Shown: positions 15,770 to 24,703, counted from the first letter of the stretch. The stretch: 64,000 nt of DNA from Clostridiales bacterium (GCA_029010495.1 JAQXKO010000025.1:79702-143701), one strand, 5' to 3'. Made by a program: numbers and translations. Notes: generated by a model from the letters alone, not told the origin.

Positions 15770-18321
15770 ATTATAAAGAAGCAAAAATGTTACTTTTATC
15801 TGACAGGTTTAATCTGAGCATGCCCGGTACGGACAGGATTAAAAAGGTATTATCAATATTGGGAAATCCAAATGATAAAATAAATTGTATTCATGTTGTC
15901 GGAAGCAATGGGAAGGGCTCTGTGTCAACAATGCTTTCGTCAATCTTTGGCATGTCAGGTCTAAATGTAGGTTTATTCAACTCTCCATATATTACAGAAT
16001 TAACCGAATACATTTCTCTTAACGGTAAAAACATGTCAGAAGAGGATTTTGCTTACTATTTTAACAAGGTTTATGAGTGTCTGTCACAATGCGGGATTGT
16101 GTTGACACATTTTGAAGTGATTACAGTTATGTCGGTGCTTTATTTCGCAGATAATAATTGTGATTTATGTATTTATGAAGCCGGAATGGGGGGCACATCA
16201 GATGCGACTAATGTGTTCCCGCATTCTTTATTAACCATTCTTACGACAGTATCATTAGAGCATATTGAATATCTTGGTAATACAATAGAAAGTATTATAA
16301 GCAATAAGCTCGGAATAGTCGGCAGAGGAGAAACTGTTCTTACATGCTTTGATAAATATCAGGATATTATTGAAAAATATTGCAGGGATAATCAGTTAAA
16401 TCTATGTATCGGTGACTCAAAAGCAGTTAATGTGAAGGAACTATATATTGACAGGATTTGCTTCGAGTATTGCGGGGTGGAATATAATCTTAATACAGGA
16501 GCCGTTTATCAGATTAATAATTGTATTACGGTCATAAATGCAATAAAAATAATTAACGGACTCTGTTTGTTTGATAATGTGGCTGACGAAACTGTAAAAA
16601 AAGCGTTTGAAACATTTTATATTAAATCACGTTTTGAAATTATCTGTAAAAAGCCTCTTATTATTGTTGACGGTGCACACAATTCCGAATGTGCTGAATC
16701 AATAGCCGATATGATAAAAATGCATGGAATTGATAATTATATTCTTGTAACAGGAGTGATGAAGGATAAGGATTACAAATCCATTTATAATAAAATTGCT
16801 GTACATGCGAAAACAATAATTACAATTGACAATAATATTCCAAGAGCATTAAAAAGTGATCTTCTTGCGAGGGAGTGCCGTAATTACTGCGATAATATTA
16901 TTGATGCGCGCGATGCTGTTTATGCGGCAGAGTATATTTATAATCATGCAGAGGAAAATACAATTGTTTTATTTGCCGGCACTCTGTATATGACGGATTC
17001 ATTTAAGGAAGCAGTCAGGCTGTTTTATGACTCAGAGTATTGTTTGAAATCATCGGCTGATATGATTCACAGACTTACGTCCAAAAGCTTTTATTCGACA
17101 CATTATCCGATTGATGACATGAAGAGTATGCTTCGTTATTTTAATAATCCCGAAGAGTCCTACAAAATAATACATGTGGCAGGAACAAACGGCAAAGGTT
17201 CAACATGTAAAATGCTTGACGGACTTTTAATAAATAATAATCTTAATGTCGGCTTATTTACGTCTCCTTATATTAAAATATTCAATGAAAGAATCACATT
17301 TAATGACACACCGATTGAAGATGCTTATTTATCTTATATAGGCAGTTTGGTTTTGGAAAAAATGACAATAATGGGGCTTGATTTAAATCAGTTTGCGATA
17401 ATTACATTAATTGCATTTATTTATTACAGAATAAAAAGGGCTGATTATGTTATCCTTGAAACAGGTCTTGGAGGTACTTATGATCCGACAAATGTAGTAG
17501 ACAAGCCTGCTGTATCTGTCATTACAAATATCGGGCCGGACCATATTGCCGTGCTTGGTGATACCATTTCTTCTATAGCAAAGGCAAAGGCAGGTATTAT
17601 TAAGAAGGATGTACCTGTTGTTGTATATCCTTCGGAGGAAGAGGCAGTCAATGTAATTATTAATCAGGCAAAGACAGTGAAATCCAATGTAATATTTGCA
17701 GATAAGCAGGAAATATCATCAGTTGATTATGACAGTTTTGTATATAACAATTATCGATACAGGATTGGATTAGTCGGAGATTACCAGAAATTAAATGCTC
17801 TTACTGCAATAAAAACTTATGAAGCGTTAATAAATGACAAAAGGTTAAACATGGAGCCTGAATATATTTCCGACTGCCTGTCTAAAACCTCTTGGCCGGG
17901 CAGAATGGAAAAATTATCAGATAATCCGTTATGTTATGTCGATGGCGGACACAATGTTCAATGTATTGAAAATGTACTTGCATTTTTTGAAAAATACTAT
18001 CCATCAAGAAAAATAATAGTTATAGCCGGCTTTATGAAGGATAAGCAATATGATGAGATGATTAAGCTGTTATGTGAAAAATGCAGCAAAATATTTCTCA
18101 CACAGGTAAATTACCCGCGCTCTCTTAACATTATGGAATTGACTAAAATCAAAAATAGATATAAAATATTATCTGATGTGTCTGAATCGTTGGGGGAGGC
18201 TTTTTTGAAGGCAACAGAAGCTTATGATGATAATTCGGTTATATTTATTACCGGTTCTCTGTACCAAATTAATGATGCATATAATTTGTTTGATTTTGGA
18301 GGAGTGAATGGAAGAAAATAA
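15766..18321 (+). CDS. folC: Tandem fusion of two folylpolyglutamate/dihydrofolate synthases
   Basis: The 851-residue protein consists of two complete FolC-like Mur ligase units in one frame. FolC adds glutamate to folates (and, in some, to dihydropteroate), which traps folate in the cell. Unit 1 (about 1-425) has the P-loop GSNGKGS at 46-52, EAGMGGTSDATNV, SNKLGIV with the potential carbamylated Lys, and VDGAHN with Asp302. Unit 2 (about 427-851) has GTNGKGS at 473-479, ETGLGGTYDPTNV, KAKAGII, and VDGGHN with Asp726. The usual FolC length is about 420-440, so this is twice that. Unit 2 is closer to consensus; unit 1 is more diverged. The two may divide the DHFS and FPGS reactions, which is inference. 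The start overlaps the folT stop by four bases. Confidence 0.9.
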   Translation: MNYKEAKMLLLSDRFNLSMPGTDRIKKVLSILGNPNDKINCIHVVGSNGKGSVSTMLSSIFGMSGLNVGLFNSPYITELTEYISLNGKNMSEEDFAYYFNKVYECLSQCGIVLTHFEVITVMSVLYFADNNCDLCIYEAGMGGTSDATNVFPHSLLTILTTVSLEHIEYLGNTIESIISNKLGIVGRGETVLTCFDKYQDIIEKYCRDNQLNLCIGDSKAVNVKELYIDRICFEYCGVEYNLNTGAVYQINNCITVINAIKIINGLCLFDNVADETVKKAFETFYIKSRFEIICKKPLIIVDGAHNSECAESIADMIKMHGIDNYILVTGVMKDKDYKSIYNKIAVHAKTIITIDNNIPRALKSDLLARECRNYCDNIIDARDAVYAAEYIYNHAEENTIVLFAGTLYMTDSFKEAVRLFYDSEYCLKSSADMIHRLTSKSFYSTHYPIDDMKSMLRYFNNPEESYKIIHVAGTNGKGSTCKMLDGLLINNNLNVGLFTSPYIKIFNERITFNDTPIEDAYLSYIGSLVLEKMTIMGLDLNQFAIITLIAFIYYRIKRADYVILETGLGGTYDPTNVVDKPAVSVITNIGPDHIAVLGDTISSIAKAKAGIIKKDVPVVVYPSEEEAVNVIINQAKTVKSNVIFADKQEISSVDYDSFVYNNYRYRIGLVGDYQKLNALTAIKTYEALINDKRLNMEPEYISDCLSKTSWPGRMEKLSDNPLCYVDGGHNVQCIENVLAFFEKYYPSRKIIVIAGFMKDKQYDEMIKLLCEKCSKIFLTQVNYPRSLNIMELTKIKNRYKILSDVSESLGEAFLKATEAYDDNSVIFITGSLYQINDAYNLFDFGGVNGRK

Positions 18322-19345
18322 TGTCGGCCTTGAAAAAGAATTATCAAATAAAAGAAAAGAAAATCGATTTTCTTTCGAGGATTTTGAAAAGGCTGAGAAT
18401 AATGAAAATTTTATTGCGGATAAAGAAGCGATAATTATACCGGACGATAATTCCGATACATCACTATCTGAAAAGGATAATACAGAAGAGACGACTGAAG
18501 GAAGCGAAAATATCAGCATAGAAGAGTCGGCTGAGGAAAGAGAAAGTGTCAGCATAGAAGAGCCTGCCCAAGGAAGCATAAAGGATAACGAGTACGATGC
18601 TTTGGAATCTGCTGAAAATCAAATATTTACCGAGGAAGAAAAATACAGGGCATTTTTGCAGGAAGCATTTTCAAACCCGGCAAATGAGGCTATGACAGCA
18701 GATTTGGAAGAGAAGAAAGAGGCACTAAACACAGAGCTGCTTGAGGGAAAATTAATGCTTGAACAGCTTCGTGAAGAAGTTGAAAGGGAAGAAGAAAAGA
18801 TTGCTCCGATAAGAGATGAATATATGAAAAAAATTGAAGAGATGGAGCAACAGATAACAAAGCTTGAGCTTGACCATAAAATTAAAGTTAAAAATCATGT
18901 TAAGCGAAAAGCTGAATTGAATGATCTTAAAAAAGAAATGAAAAATGAACAGATAAATCAGGAGGTTTATCAGGATGTTGCCGATGCATTAAAAGAACGT
19001 GCGGAGAAAACATTATTTAATAAACAAAAAATTCTTGATTTATACAATGAAAAGCAGAATGAAGCTGATGATTCCAAAAATAAATTCATTGATATGATGC
19101 TGAAGATAGAGGAGCTTGAAGCCGGAAAGGATGAGGAAGAAGCAGCTCATCAGCTGGAAGAGGAAGAATTCCTTCAAAATAAAGAGAAGCTGGAAGAAGA
19201 ACTTAATCAGATAAAAAATGAACTTGCTGAAAAAACATCTGATTATATGGAAATAAAATGTAAATATGAGACTGATTTGAACGATTTTTCAAATAAAGAA
19301 AATGATTATCTTGAGATAGTCGCTAAGTTATCAGAACTCAAATAA
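18308..19345 (+). CDS. Acidic coiled-coil protein of unknown function
   Basis: I do not recognise this 345-residue protein. The first 110 residues are acidic and low complexity, with the short repeat SIEESAEE / SIEEPAQG. From about residue 115 to the end it is an almost continuous Glu/Lys-rich heptad-like helix, predicted as a long coiled coil (for example EKKEALNTELLEGKLMLEQL). There is no signal peptide, membrane segment or enzymatic motif, so it is probably cytoplasmic. It begins inside the last bases of folC (14-base overlap) behind TTTGGAGGAG, so it should be translated from the folate operon message. It is followed after 30 bases by a membrane-anchored repeat protein. A structural or scaffold role is only a guess. 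Confidence 0.75.
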   Translation: MEENNVGLEKELSNKRKENRFSFEDFEKAENNENFIADKEAIIIPDDNSDTSLSEKDNTEETTEGSENISIEESAEERESVSIEEPAQGSIKDNEYDALESAENQIFTEEEKYRAFLQEAFSNPANEAMTADLEEKKEALNTELLEGKLMLEQLREEVEREEEKIAPIRDEYMKKIEEMEQQITKLELDHKIKVKNHVKRKAELNDLKKEMKNEQINQEVYQDVADALKERAEKTLFNKQKILDLYNEKQNEADDSKNKFIDMMLKIEELEAGKDEEEAAHQLEEEEFLQNKEKLEEELNQIKNELAEKTSDYMEIKCKYETDLNDFSNKENDYLEIVAKLSELK

Positions 19346-19375
19346 ATAGAAAAGTATTTATAACAGGGGAATAAA

Positions 19376-20449
19376 ATGGGAGAAGAACAATTATTTGCAA
19401 GTAAAGCGGAAAAATTATATTTGAAAATTGAAAAAGCCCAGCAAAAGCTTAATGAAGCTGATGATCCGGCTTCGATTAATGCAATAGGTAAGCTTATTAT
19501 TAAACTTCAGAACGAATTGCAGATGACGGGTAATCAACTGTACATATCAAAAGCAAATGAAATAATCAATCTCAGAAAGTTTAATAAGCAGAAGAAAAAT
19601 ATAAATTGGAAGCCAATTGTGTTATTACTTCTTTTATTTGTGTTATTTGGCGCTTTGATGTATGGAGGTAAAGATAACGATACACCTAAACAGACCGGCA
19701 ATAAAGGAACCGGTACTCAGTCGGCAAACATTAAAACTGCTACCCCTACAGTGAAAGGTGATAATTCGCAGATAGGTGCAGTTGAACCTGGAGGAGAGAA
19801 TACGATTCAGCCTACAGAGGAATTGAAGTCTACAGAAACGCCTGTACCTTCAAATACAAAATATGTTACGCCTACAAAGCAGATTATCGCATCTGCCGCA
19901 ACAAACACCCCTACGCCGACGAAGAAGGTTAACACGCCTACACCGACGAAGAAGGTTAACACCCCTACGCCGACGAAGAAGGTTAATACACCTACGCCGA
20001 CGAAAAAGGTGAATACACCTACGCCTACGCCGACGACGAAAGTTAATACACCTACACCGACGAAGAAGGTTAATACGCCTACGCCTACGAAGAGAGTTAA
20101 TACGCCTACGCCGACTAAGAAGGTTAATACACCTACGCCTACGCCGACTCCGATTTATGTTAAAAATTCTTCGATGAATTTTTCAACCAAATGGCCAAGT
20201 AATTCTTACAGTTATATTTATCAATACAATTTTGACTGTTCGGCACTTAATAAAAATAAGGTTACTTCAAAAACCAGGGTTACGGTAACATTTTCCACGA
20301 CTATTACCGATGTTGTTCAGTCCTGGAACGGAACTGTAACTAATTCGGGTAATACTATTATTATTACAGGATTTACCGGGTCAAATCCGGGCTTTAGTAT
20401 TGAAGCAGGTGAAAATCTGAAAATACTTTATATAACTGTAGTATATTAA
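19376..20449 (+). CDS. Membrane-anchored Thr-Pro repeat protein with a C-terminal CBM-like domain
   Basis: The 357-residue product has four parts. Residues 1-75 are helical and charged, likely cytoplasmic. Residues 78-98 form one hydrophobic segment (WKPIVLLLLLFVLFGALMYG). About 100-262 is an extracellular Thr/Pro-rich linker that includes eight copies of NTPTPTKKV or close variants. The last 90 residues form a small beta-rich domain (SWNGTVTNSGNTIIITG, FSIEAGENL) resembling family 2-type cellulose-binding modules, with Trp and Asn-Gly patterns. No catalytic domain is present. The next gene encodes a cellulase with the same anchor-linker layout, so this protein may bind substrate at the cell surface without cutting it. 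ATG 19376 follows AGGGGA. The CBM assignment is tentative. Confidence 0.72.
   Translation: MGEEQLFASKAEKLYLKIEKAQQKLNEADDPASINAIGKLIIKLQNELQMTGNQLYISKANEIINLRKFNKQKKNINWKPIVLLLLLFVLFGALMYGGKDNDTPKQTGNKGTGTQSANIKTATPTVKGDNSQIGAVEPGGENTIQPTEELKSTETPVPSNTKYVTPTKQIIASAATNTPTPTKKVNTPTPTKKVNTPTPTKKVNTPTPTKKVNTPTPTPTTKVNTPTPTKKVNTPTPTKRVNTPTPTKKVNTPTPTPTPIYVKNSSMNFSTKWPSNSYSYIYQYNFDCSALNKNKVTSKTRVTVTFSTTITDVVQSWNGTVTNSGNTIIITGFTGSNPGFSIEAGENLKILYITVVY
19904..20158 (+). repeat. 27-base minisatellite encoding NTPTPTKKV repeats
   Basis: Eight units, mostly 27 bases (one of 33), run in frame, followed by a partial ninth. Units differ only at a few third positions (ACC/ACA/ACG, CCT/CCG). One unit is NTPTPTPTTKV and one has Arg for Lys. 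Such arrays change copy number by slippage, so linker length may vary between strains. Confidence 0.92.
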
Positions 20450-20469
20450 TTTCACATTTTGAGGTGTTT

Positions 20470-22308
20470 ATGGAAGAAAATAAAGAGAAAAAAAAGAATT
20501 ATAAAAATCTGATAATTTTTATATTGTTGTTGATGTTTATCGGAAGTGGCGGGTATCTTTTGTTTGGCAGCAAAAATGAGCTGGATAACGAATATGTCAG
20601 CAAAGGTAACAAACCGACTTATTCTGCCAACGATAATCCTGCAGGCGGGAATACTGCTGAGATAGGCAAAGATAATGATGAAGAATCTTTGGAATTAACA
20701 GGCAGTCCATCGGAGGACGTCACACCGACAAATGAACCGACAAAATCAGAACCGACAGTCGAAATTACTGAGGTAATTACACCTACAGGAAATGTAAGCG
20801 GAACGGCAACTGCTTCGCCTACGCCTGAAAAAAAGCCCGTGACTGTTCCTACAAAGACTGTTACAAAGGCTCCTGCGGTAACACTGACAAAGGTTCCTAC
20901 AAAATCACCTGTAAATGTATCAGGGACACCTGTTTCAATTCACGGAAAGCTTGGTGTATCGGGCACAAAGCTTGTTGATAAGAATGGAAAGGCATTTCAG
21001 CTCAAGGGCGTCAGTACTCACGGAATTGCATGGTTCCCTGGTTATGTAAATAAGGCTGCTTTTCAAAATCTTCGAGATGACTGGGGTGCTAACACAGTCA
21101 GACTTGCAATGTATACTCATGAATCTGGCGGATATCTTGCGGGAGGCAATAAAGCTGAGCTTGAAAAAATTGTTACAAATGGTGTTCAGTATGCAACCGA
21201 ATTGGGAATGTATGTAATTATTGACTGGCATACACTTAACGGCGCCGGTTCAAATCCTGCCAATACATTATCAGATGCAAAGCTTTTCTGGAATAAAATT
21301 TCTAAGAAATATGCATCCTATAATAATGTTATATATGAAATATGTAATGAGCCAAACAGCGGAGCGTCCTGGTCCTCAGTAAAGGGGTATGCTGAAGCGG
21401 TAATTAAGGTTATCAGAGCTAATGACCCTGATGCAGTCATTCTTATCGGAACTCCAACCTGGTGCCAGGATGTTGACCAGGCAGCTGCAAATCCGATTAA
21501 GGGTCAGAAAAACATCATGTATACTCTTCATTTTTATGCCGGAACGCATAAACAATGGCTTAGAGATAAAATGGTTGCGGCAATCAACAAAGGACTTCCT
21601 ATATTTGTCTCTGAATTCGGTATTACAGATGCATCCGGTAACGGAGCATGCGATATTAAAGAAGCAAACACCTGGATAAAAACGCTTGACAGCTATAACG
21701 TAAGCTATATTTGCTGGAACCTGGCTAATAAAAACGAATCGTCAGCCATGATAAAATCGGGCGTATCAAAAACCAGCGGATGGACGTATAGTGATTTAAA
21801 GGATGAAGGAAAATGGTTTGTCGATGTTCTGCGCGGAAGAATAAGTCAGGACAAGGTGGGAGCATATAAGTCCGGTACAGGCGAAAATATAGTTGCTCCA
21901 AAGCCTTCGTTAACACCTACAAAGTCACCCGGAAGTGCAACGCCTACTCCTACAAAGACGCCTGTTGCAACACCGACCGTAAAACCTGTAGATAAACCCG
22001 AAAGCTTTTCGGCAAACGGTGTTACACTAAAGCCAGAGAATTCCTGGGAAGGCAACTGTCAATATGCCATAAGCTTTCAGAATAATGACGGCTCTCCTGT
22101 AGATGATTGGACTATCAAAATCCAGTTTGAATCTGCCGTGTCGGTTAATAACGGATGGAACTGCAGTTATTCTGTCGAAAATAATAATATTATTATTAAA
22201 CCCGCAAGTTATAATAAATATTTACCTGACGGAAAATTAAGCAATGTCGGTCTTATAATTCATAGTGAAAAAGGTTTTAAAATTAAGAATGTAACAATTA
22301 CATATTGA
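20470..22308 (+). CDS. Membrane-anchored GH5 endoglucanase with CBM2-like domain
   Basis: The 612-residue protein has a cytoplasmic Lys-rich start, an uncleaved-looking membrane anchor (about 14-33, LIIFILLLMFIGSGGYLLFG) and a Thr/Pro/Glu linker to about 155. A glycoside hydrolase family 5 domain (about 157-460) follows, then a second Thr-Pro linker and a beta-rich module from about 512. The GH5 part resembles subfamily 2 cellulases: LVDKNGKAFQLKGVSTHG, VIIDWHTLNG, the acid/base in EICNEPNSG (Glu294), and the nucleophile in FVSEFGIT (Glu382). It would cleave beta-1,4-glucan at the outer face. ATG 20470 follows GAGG; the in-frame GTG 20464 overlaps that site. The gene ends at a strong terminator. 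Confidence 0.9.
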   Translation: MEENKEKKKNYKNLIIFILLLMFIGSGGYLLFGSKNELDNEYVSKGNKPTYSANDNPAGGNTAEIGKDNDEESLELTGSPSEDVTPTNEPTKSEPTVEITEVITPTGNVSGTATASPTPEKKPVTVPTKTVTKAPAVTLTKVPTKSPVNVSGTPVSIHGKLGVSGTKLVDKNGKAFQLKGVSTHGIAWFPGYVNKAAFQNLRDDWGANTVRLAMYTHESGGYLAGGNKAELEKIVTNGVQYATELGMYVIIDWHTLNGAGSNPANTLSDAKLFWNKISKKYASYNNVIYEICNEPNSGASWSSVKGYAEAVIKVIRANDPDAVILIGTPTWCQDVDQAAANPIKGQKNIMYTLHFYAGTHKQWLRDKMVAAINKGLPIFVSEFGITDASGNGACDIKEANTWIKTLDSYNVSYICWNLANKNESSAMIKSGVSKTSGWTYSDLKDEGKWFVDVLRGRISQDKVGAYKSGTGENIVAPKPSLTPTKSPGSATPTPTKTPVATPTVKPVDKPESFSANGVTLKPENSWEGNCQYAISFQNNDGSPVDDWTIKIQFESAVSVNNGWNCSYSVENNNIIIKPASYNKYLPDGKLSNVGLIIHSEKGFKIKNVTITY

Positions 22309-22328
22309 TTGAAATTTATTTTTATGAT

Positions 22329-22370
22329 ATAATACAGGTTGGTGTATGCCGACCTGTATTATTTGTTTTA
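22329..22370 (+). terminator. Intrinsic terminator after the cellulase gene
   Basis: A 14-base stem (ATAATACAGGTTGG with CCGACCTGTATTAT, one G-T pair) with loop TGTATG is followed by a T-rich stretch. It closes the folT-folC-cellulase transcription unit. Confidence 0.85.
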
Positions 22371-22450
22371 TCGATTATAATTTAATAATTTTTATGGTGA
22401 AATATAAGATTATTATAATGGGTTTTATAAGTCTATAAGGCGGTGACACA

Positions 22451-22501
22451 ATGAATAAGCTGTTTATCGTAACTTCTGAAAAGCACCTGATTTATAAATA
22501 A
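22451..22501 (+). CDS. Possible 16-residue leader peptide upstream of pnp
   Basis: An ATG at 22451 behind AAGGCGG (22438-22444) opens a 16-codon frame, product MNKLFIVTSEKHLIYK, ending in TAA. Its codons form the 5' arm of the pnp leader stem. It may be a regulatory leader peptide or a chance frame; there is no composition bias toward one amino acid. Confidence 0.3.
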   Translation: MNKLFIVTSEKHLIYK

Positions 22502-22539
22502 TGTCTGTATCAAATGTTTTTCAGTAGTTACGACAGCTT
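22457..22539 (+). promoter_or_regulatory. Long stem-loop in the pnp leader
   Basis: The arm 22457-22482 (AAGCTGT, CGTAACT, CTGAAAA) is complementary to 22518-22539 (TTTTCAG, AGTTACG, ACAGCTT). About 21 pairs form, interrupted by a four-base bulge and one mismatch, with a loop of about 35 bases. It ends 27 bases before the pnp start. In Escherichia coli, RNase III cuts a leader hairpin of pnp and PNPase then represses its own synthesis; a similar logic is possible here. Confidence 0.6.
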
Positions 22540-22566
22540 AAATAACATAACAAAAGGAGTAAAAAA

Positions 22567-24651
22567 ATGTTTAAAAGTTTTTCAATGGAACTTGCAGGCA
22601 GAACACTTACCGTAGATGTCGGCCGTGTTGCTGCCCAGGCTAATGGTGCTGCATTAATGCACTATGGCGATACTGTAGTTTTATCAACTGCTACAGCAAG
22701 TGAAAAGCCAAGGGACGGAATTGATTTCTTCCCACTCAGTGTTGAATATGAGGAGAAGATGTATGCAGTAGGAAAGATTCCGGGAGGCTTTAATAAAAGA
22801 GAAGGAAAGGCAAGTGAAAATGCTATCCTTACTTCAAGAGTAATAGACAGACCTATGCGTCCGTTATTCCCAAAGGATTACAGAAATGACGTTACAATTA
22901 ATAACCTTGTGCTTTCTGTTGATCCTGCATGTTCACCGGAGCTTACGGCTATGCTCGGCTCTGCAATTGCAGTAGCCATTTCAGATATTCCGTTTGACGG
23001 TCCTTGCGCTACAACACAGCTTGGTATGATTGACGGAGACTTTATTGTTAATCCTAATTCGGAGCAGACAGCAGTATCTGATCTTAAGCTGACTGTTGCT
23101 TCTACAAGAGATAAAGTAATCATGATTGAAGCAGGCGCAAATGAGATTCCTGAAGAGAAGATGATTGAGGCTATTTATCTTTGTGATTCTGTAAATAAGG
23201 ATATCATTGCTTTTATTGATAATATTGTTTCAGAGGTTGGTAAGGCAAAGCATGAATATACAAGCTGTGCAATTCCGGAAGAATTATTTGCAGCAATTAA
23301 GGAAATTGTACCTCCTGCTGATATGGAAGTTGTAATGTTCGCTCCTGAAAAGCAGGTAAGAGAAGAAAGAATCCGTAATTTAAAGGATACTCTTGCTGAA
23401 AAGCTTGCTGATAATGAAGAATGGCTTCCTCTAATCGATGAAGCTGTTTACCAGTACGAAAAGAAAACTGTTCGTAAGATGATTTTAAAGGACAAGAAGA
23501 GACCTGACGGAAGAGAAATCACACAGATTCGTCCGCTTGCCGCAGAGGTTGATATCATTCCGAGAGTTCATGGCTCATCTATGTTTACACGTGGACAGAC
23601 ACAGATATGTGATATCGTAACTCTTGCTCCTTTATCAGATGCACAGAAGATTGACGGTCTTGACGAAAATACTGTTTCAAAGAGGTATATGCATCATTAT
23701 AATTTCCCTGCTTATTCTGTAGGTGAAACTAAGGTTTCGAGAGGTCCAGGTCGTCGTGAAATTGGTCATGGCGCATTAGCTGAAAGAGCTCTTTTACCTG
23801 TACTTCCTTCAGTAGAAGAATTCCCTTATGCGATTCGTGCAGTATCGGAGACATTTGAATCCAACGGTTCTACATCAATGGCTTCCACTTGTGCTTCATG
23901 TATGTCTCTCATGGCTGCCGGTGTTCCTATTAAGCGTATGGTTGCAGGTATTTCATGTGGCCTCGTTACAGGCGAGACAGATGACGATTATATTCTCCTT
24001 ACTGATATTCAGGGTCTTGAAGATTTCTTCGGCGACATGGACTTTAAGGTAACAGGTACAACAGAGGGTATCACTGCAATTCAGATGGATATTAAGATTC
24101 ATGGTCTTACAAGACCTATCGTTGAAGGCGCTATTGCAAGATGTCGTGAAGCAAGAATGTTCATTATGGATACATGTATGAAGAAAGCAATTGACGCTCC
24201 AAGACCTACTGTAAATGAGTACGCTCCAAAGATTATCCAGATTCAGATTGATCCTACTAAGATAGGTGATGTTGTTGGTCAGAGAGGTAAGACAATTAAC
24301 GCCATTATTGAAGAAACCGGTGTAAAGATTGATATTACTGACGACGGTGCAGTTTCAATCTGCGGTACAGACATGGCCATGATGGAAAAAGCACAGAAAT
24401 ATATTGAAATTATCGTTACTGATTTTGAGGAAGGACTTGTTCTTGAAGGAAAGGTAGTAAGTATCAAAGAATTTGGTGCTTTCCTCGAATTTGCTCCCGG
24501 CAAGGAGGCAATGGTTCATATTTCTAAAATTTCTGATCATAGAATTAATCATGTTGAGGAAGTTCTCACTCTTGGTGATGTAGTGAAGGCAGTTTGCCTC
24601 GGCAAGGACAAGATGGGCAGAGTAAGCTTCTCAATTAAGGACGTTAAATAA
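22567..24651 (+). CDS. pnp: Polyribonucleotide nucleotidyltransferase (PNPase)
   Basis: PNPase degrades RNA 3' to 5' by phosphorolysis and is a core member of the RNA-decay machinery. The 694-residue protein has the usual order: first RNase PH domain (from MFKSFSMELAGRTLTVDVGR), helical linker, second catalytic RNase PH domain, KH domain (IGDVVGQRGKTINAIIEE) and C-terminal S1 domain (LEGKVVSIKEFGAFLEFAPG). In the catalytic domain, SVGETKVSRGPGRREIGHG and ITDIQGLEDFFGDMDFKV are visible. ATG 22567 follows AAAAGGAG. Its leader carries a long hairpin. RNase Y, another decay enzyme, is at 56474. Confidence 0.97.
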   Translation: MFKSFSMELAGRTLTVDVGRVAAQANGAALMHYGDTVVLSTATASEKPRDGIDFFPLSVEYEEKMYAVGKIPGGFNKREGKASENAILTSRVIDRPMRPLFPKDYRNDVTINNLVLSVDPACSPELTAMLGSAIAVAISDIPFDGPCATTQLGMIDGDFIVNPNSEQTAVSDLKLTVASTRDKVIMIEAGANEIPEEKMIEAIYLCDSVNKDIIAFIDNIVSEVGKAKHEYTSCAIPEELFAAIKEIVPPADMEVVMFAPEKQVREERIRNLKDTLAEKLADNEEWLPLIDEAVYQYEKKTVRKMILKDKKRPDGREITQIRPLAAEVDIIPRVHGSSMFTRGQTQICDIVTLAPLSDAQKIDGLDENTVSKRYMHHYNFPAYSVGETKVSRGPGRREIGHGALAERALLPVLPSVEEFPYAIRAVSETFESNGSTSMASTCASCMSLMAAGVPIKRMVAGISCGLVTGETDDDYILLTDIQGLEDFFGDMDFKVTGTTEGITAIQMDIKIHGLTRPIVEGAIARCREARMFIMDTCMKKAIDAPRPTVNEYAPKIIQIQIDPTKIGDVVGQRGKTINAIIEETGVKIDITDDGAVSICGTDMAMMEKAQKYIEIIVTDFEEGLVLEGKVVSIKEFGAFLEFAPGKEAMVHISKISDHRINHVEEVLTLGDVVKAVCLGKDKMGRVSFSIKDVK

Positions 24652-24660
24652 TAAAATAGT

Positions 24661-24703
24661 TAAAGGCATCAAATATATTTACTGATATCTGATGCCTTTA
24701 TTT
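24661..24703 (+). terminator. Intrinsic terminator after pnp
   Basis: TAAAGGCATCA (24661-24671) pairs perfectly with TGATGCCTTTA (24690-24700) over 11 bases. The loop is 18 bases and the T-tail is short and interrupted, so termination may be partial. Confidence 0.7.

Noticed and set aside
19904..20158. Regular repeats that could suggest a CRISPR array
   Set aside because: Units are directly contiguous with no spacers, are in frame, and encode a Thr-Pro linker.
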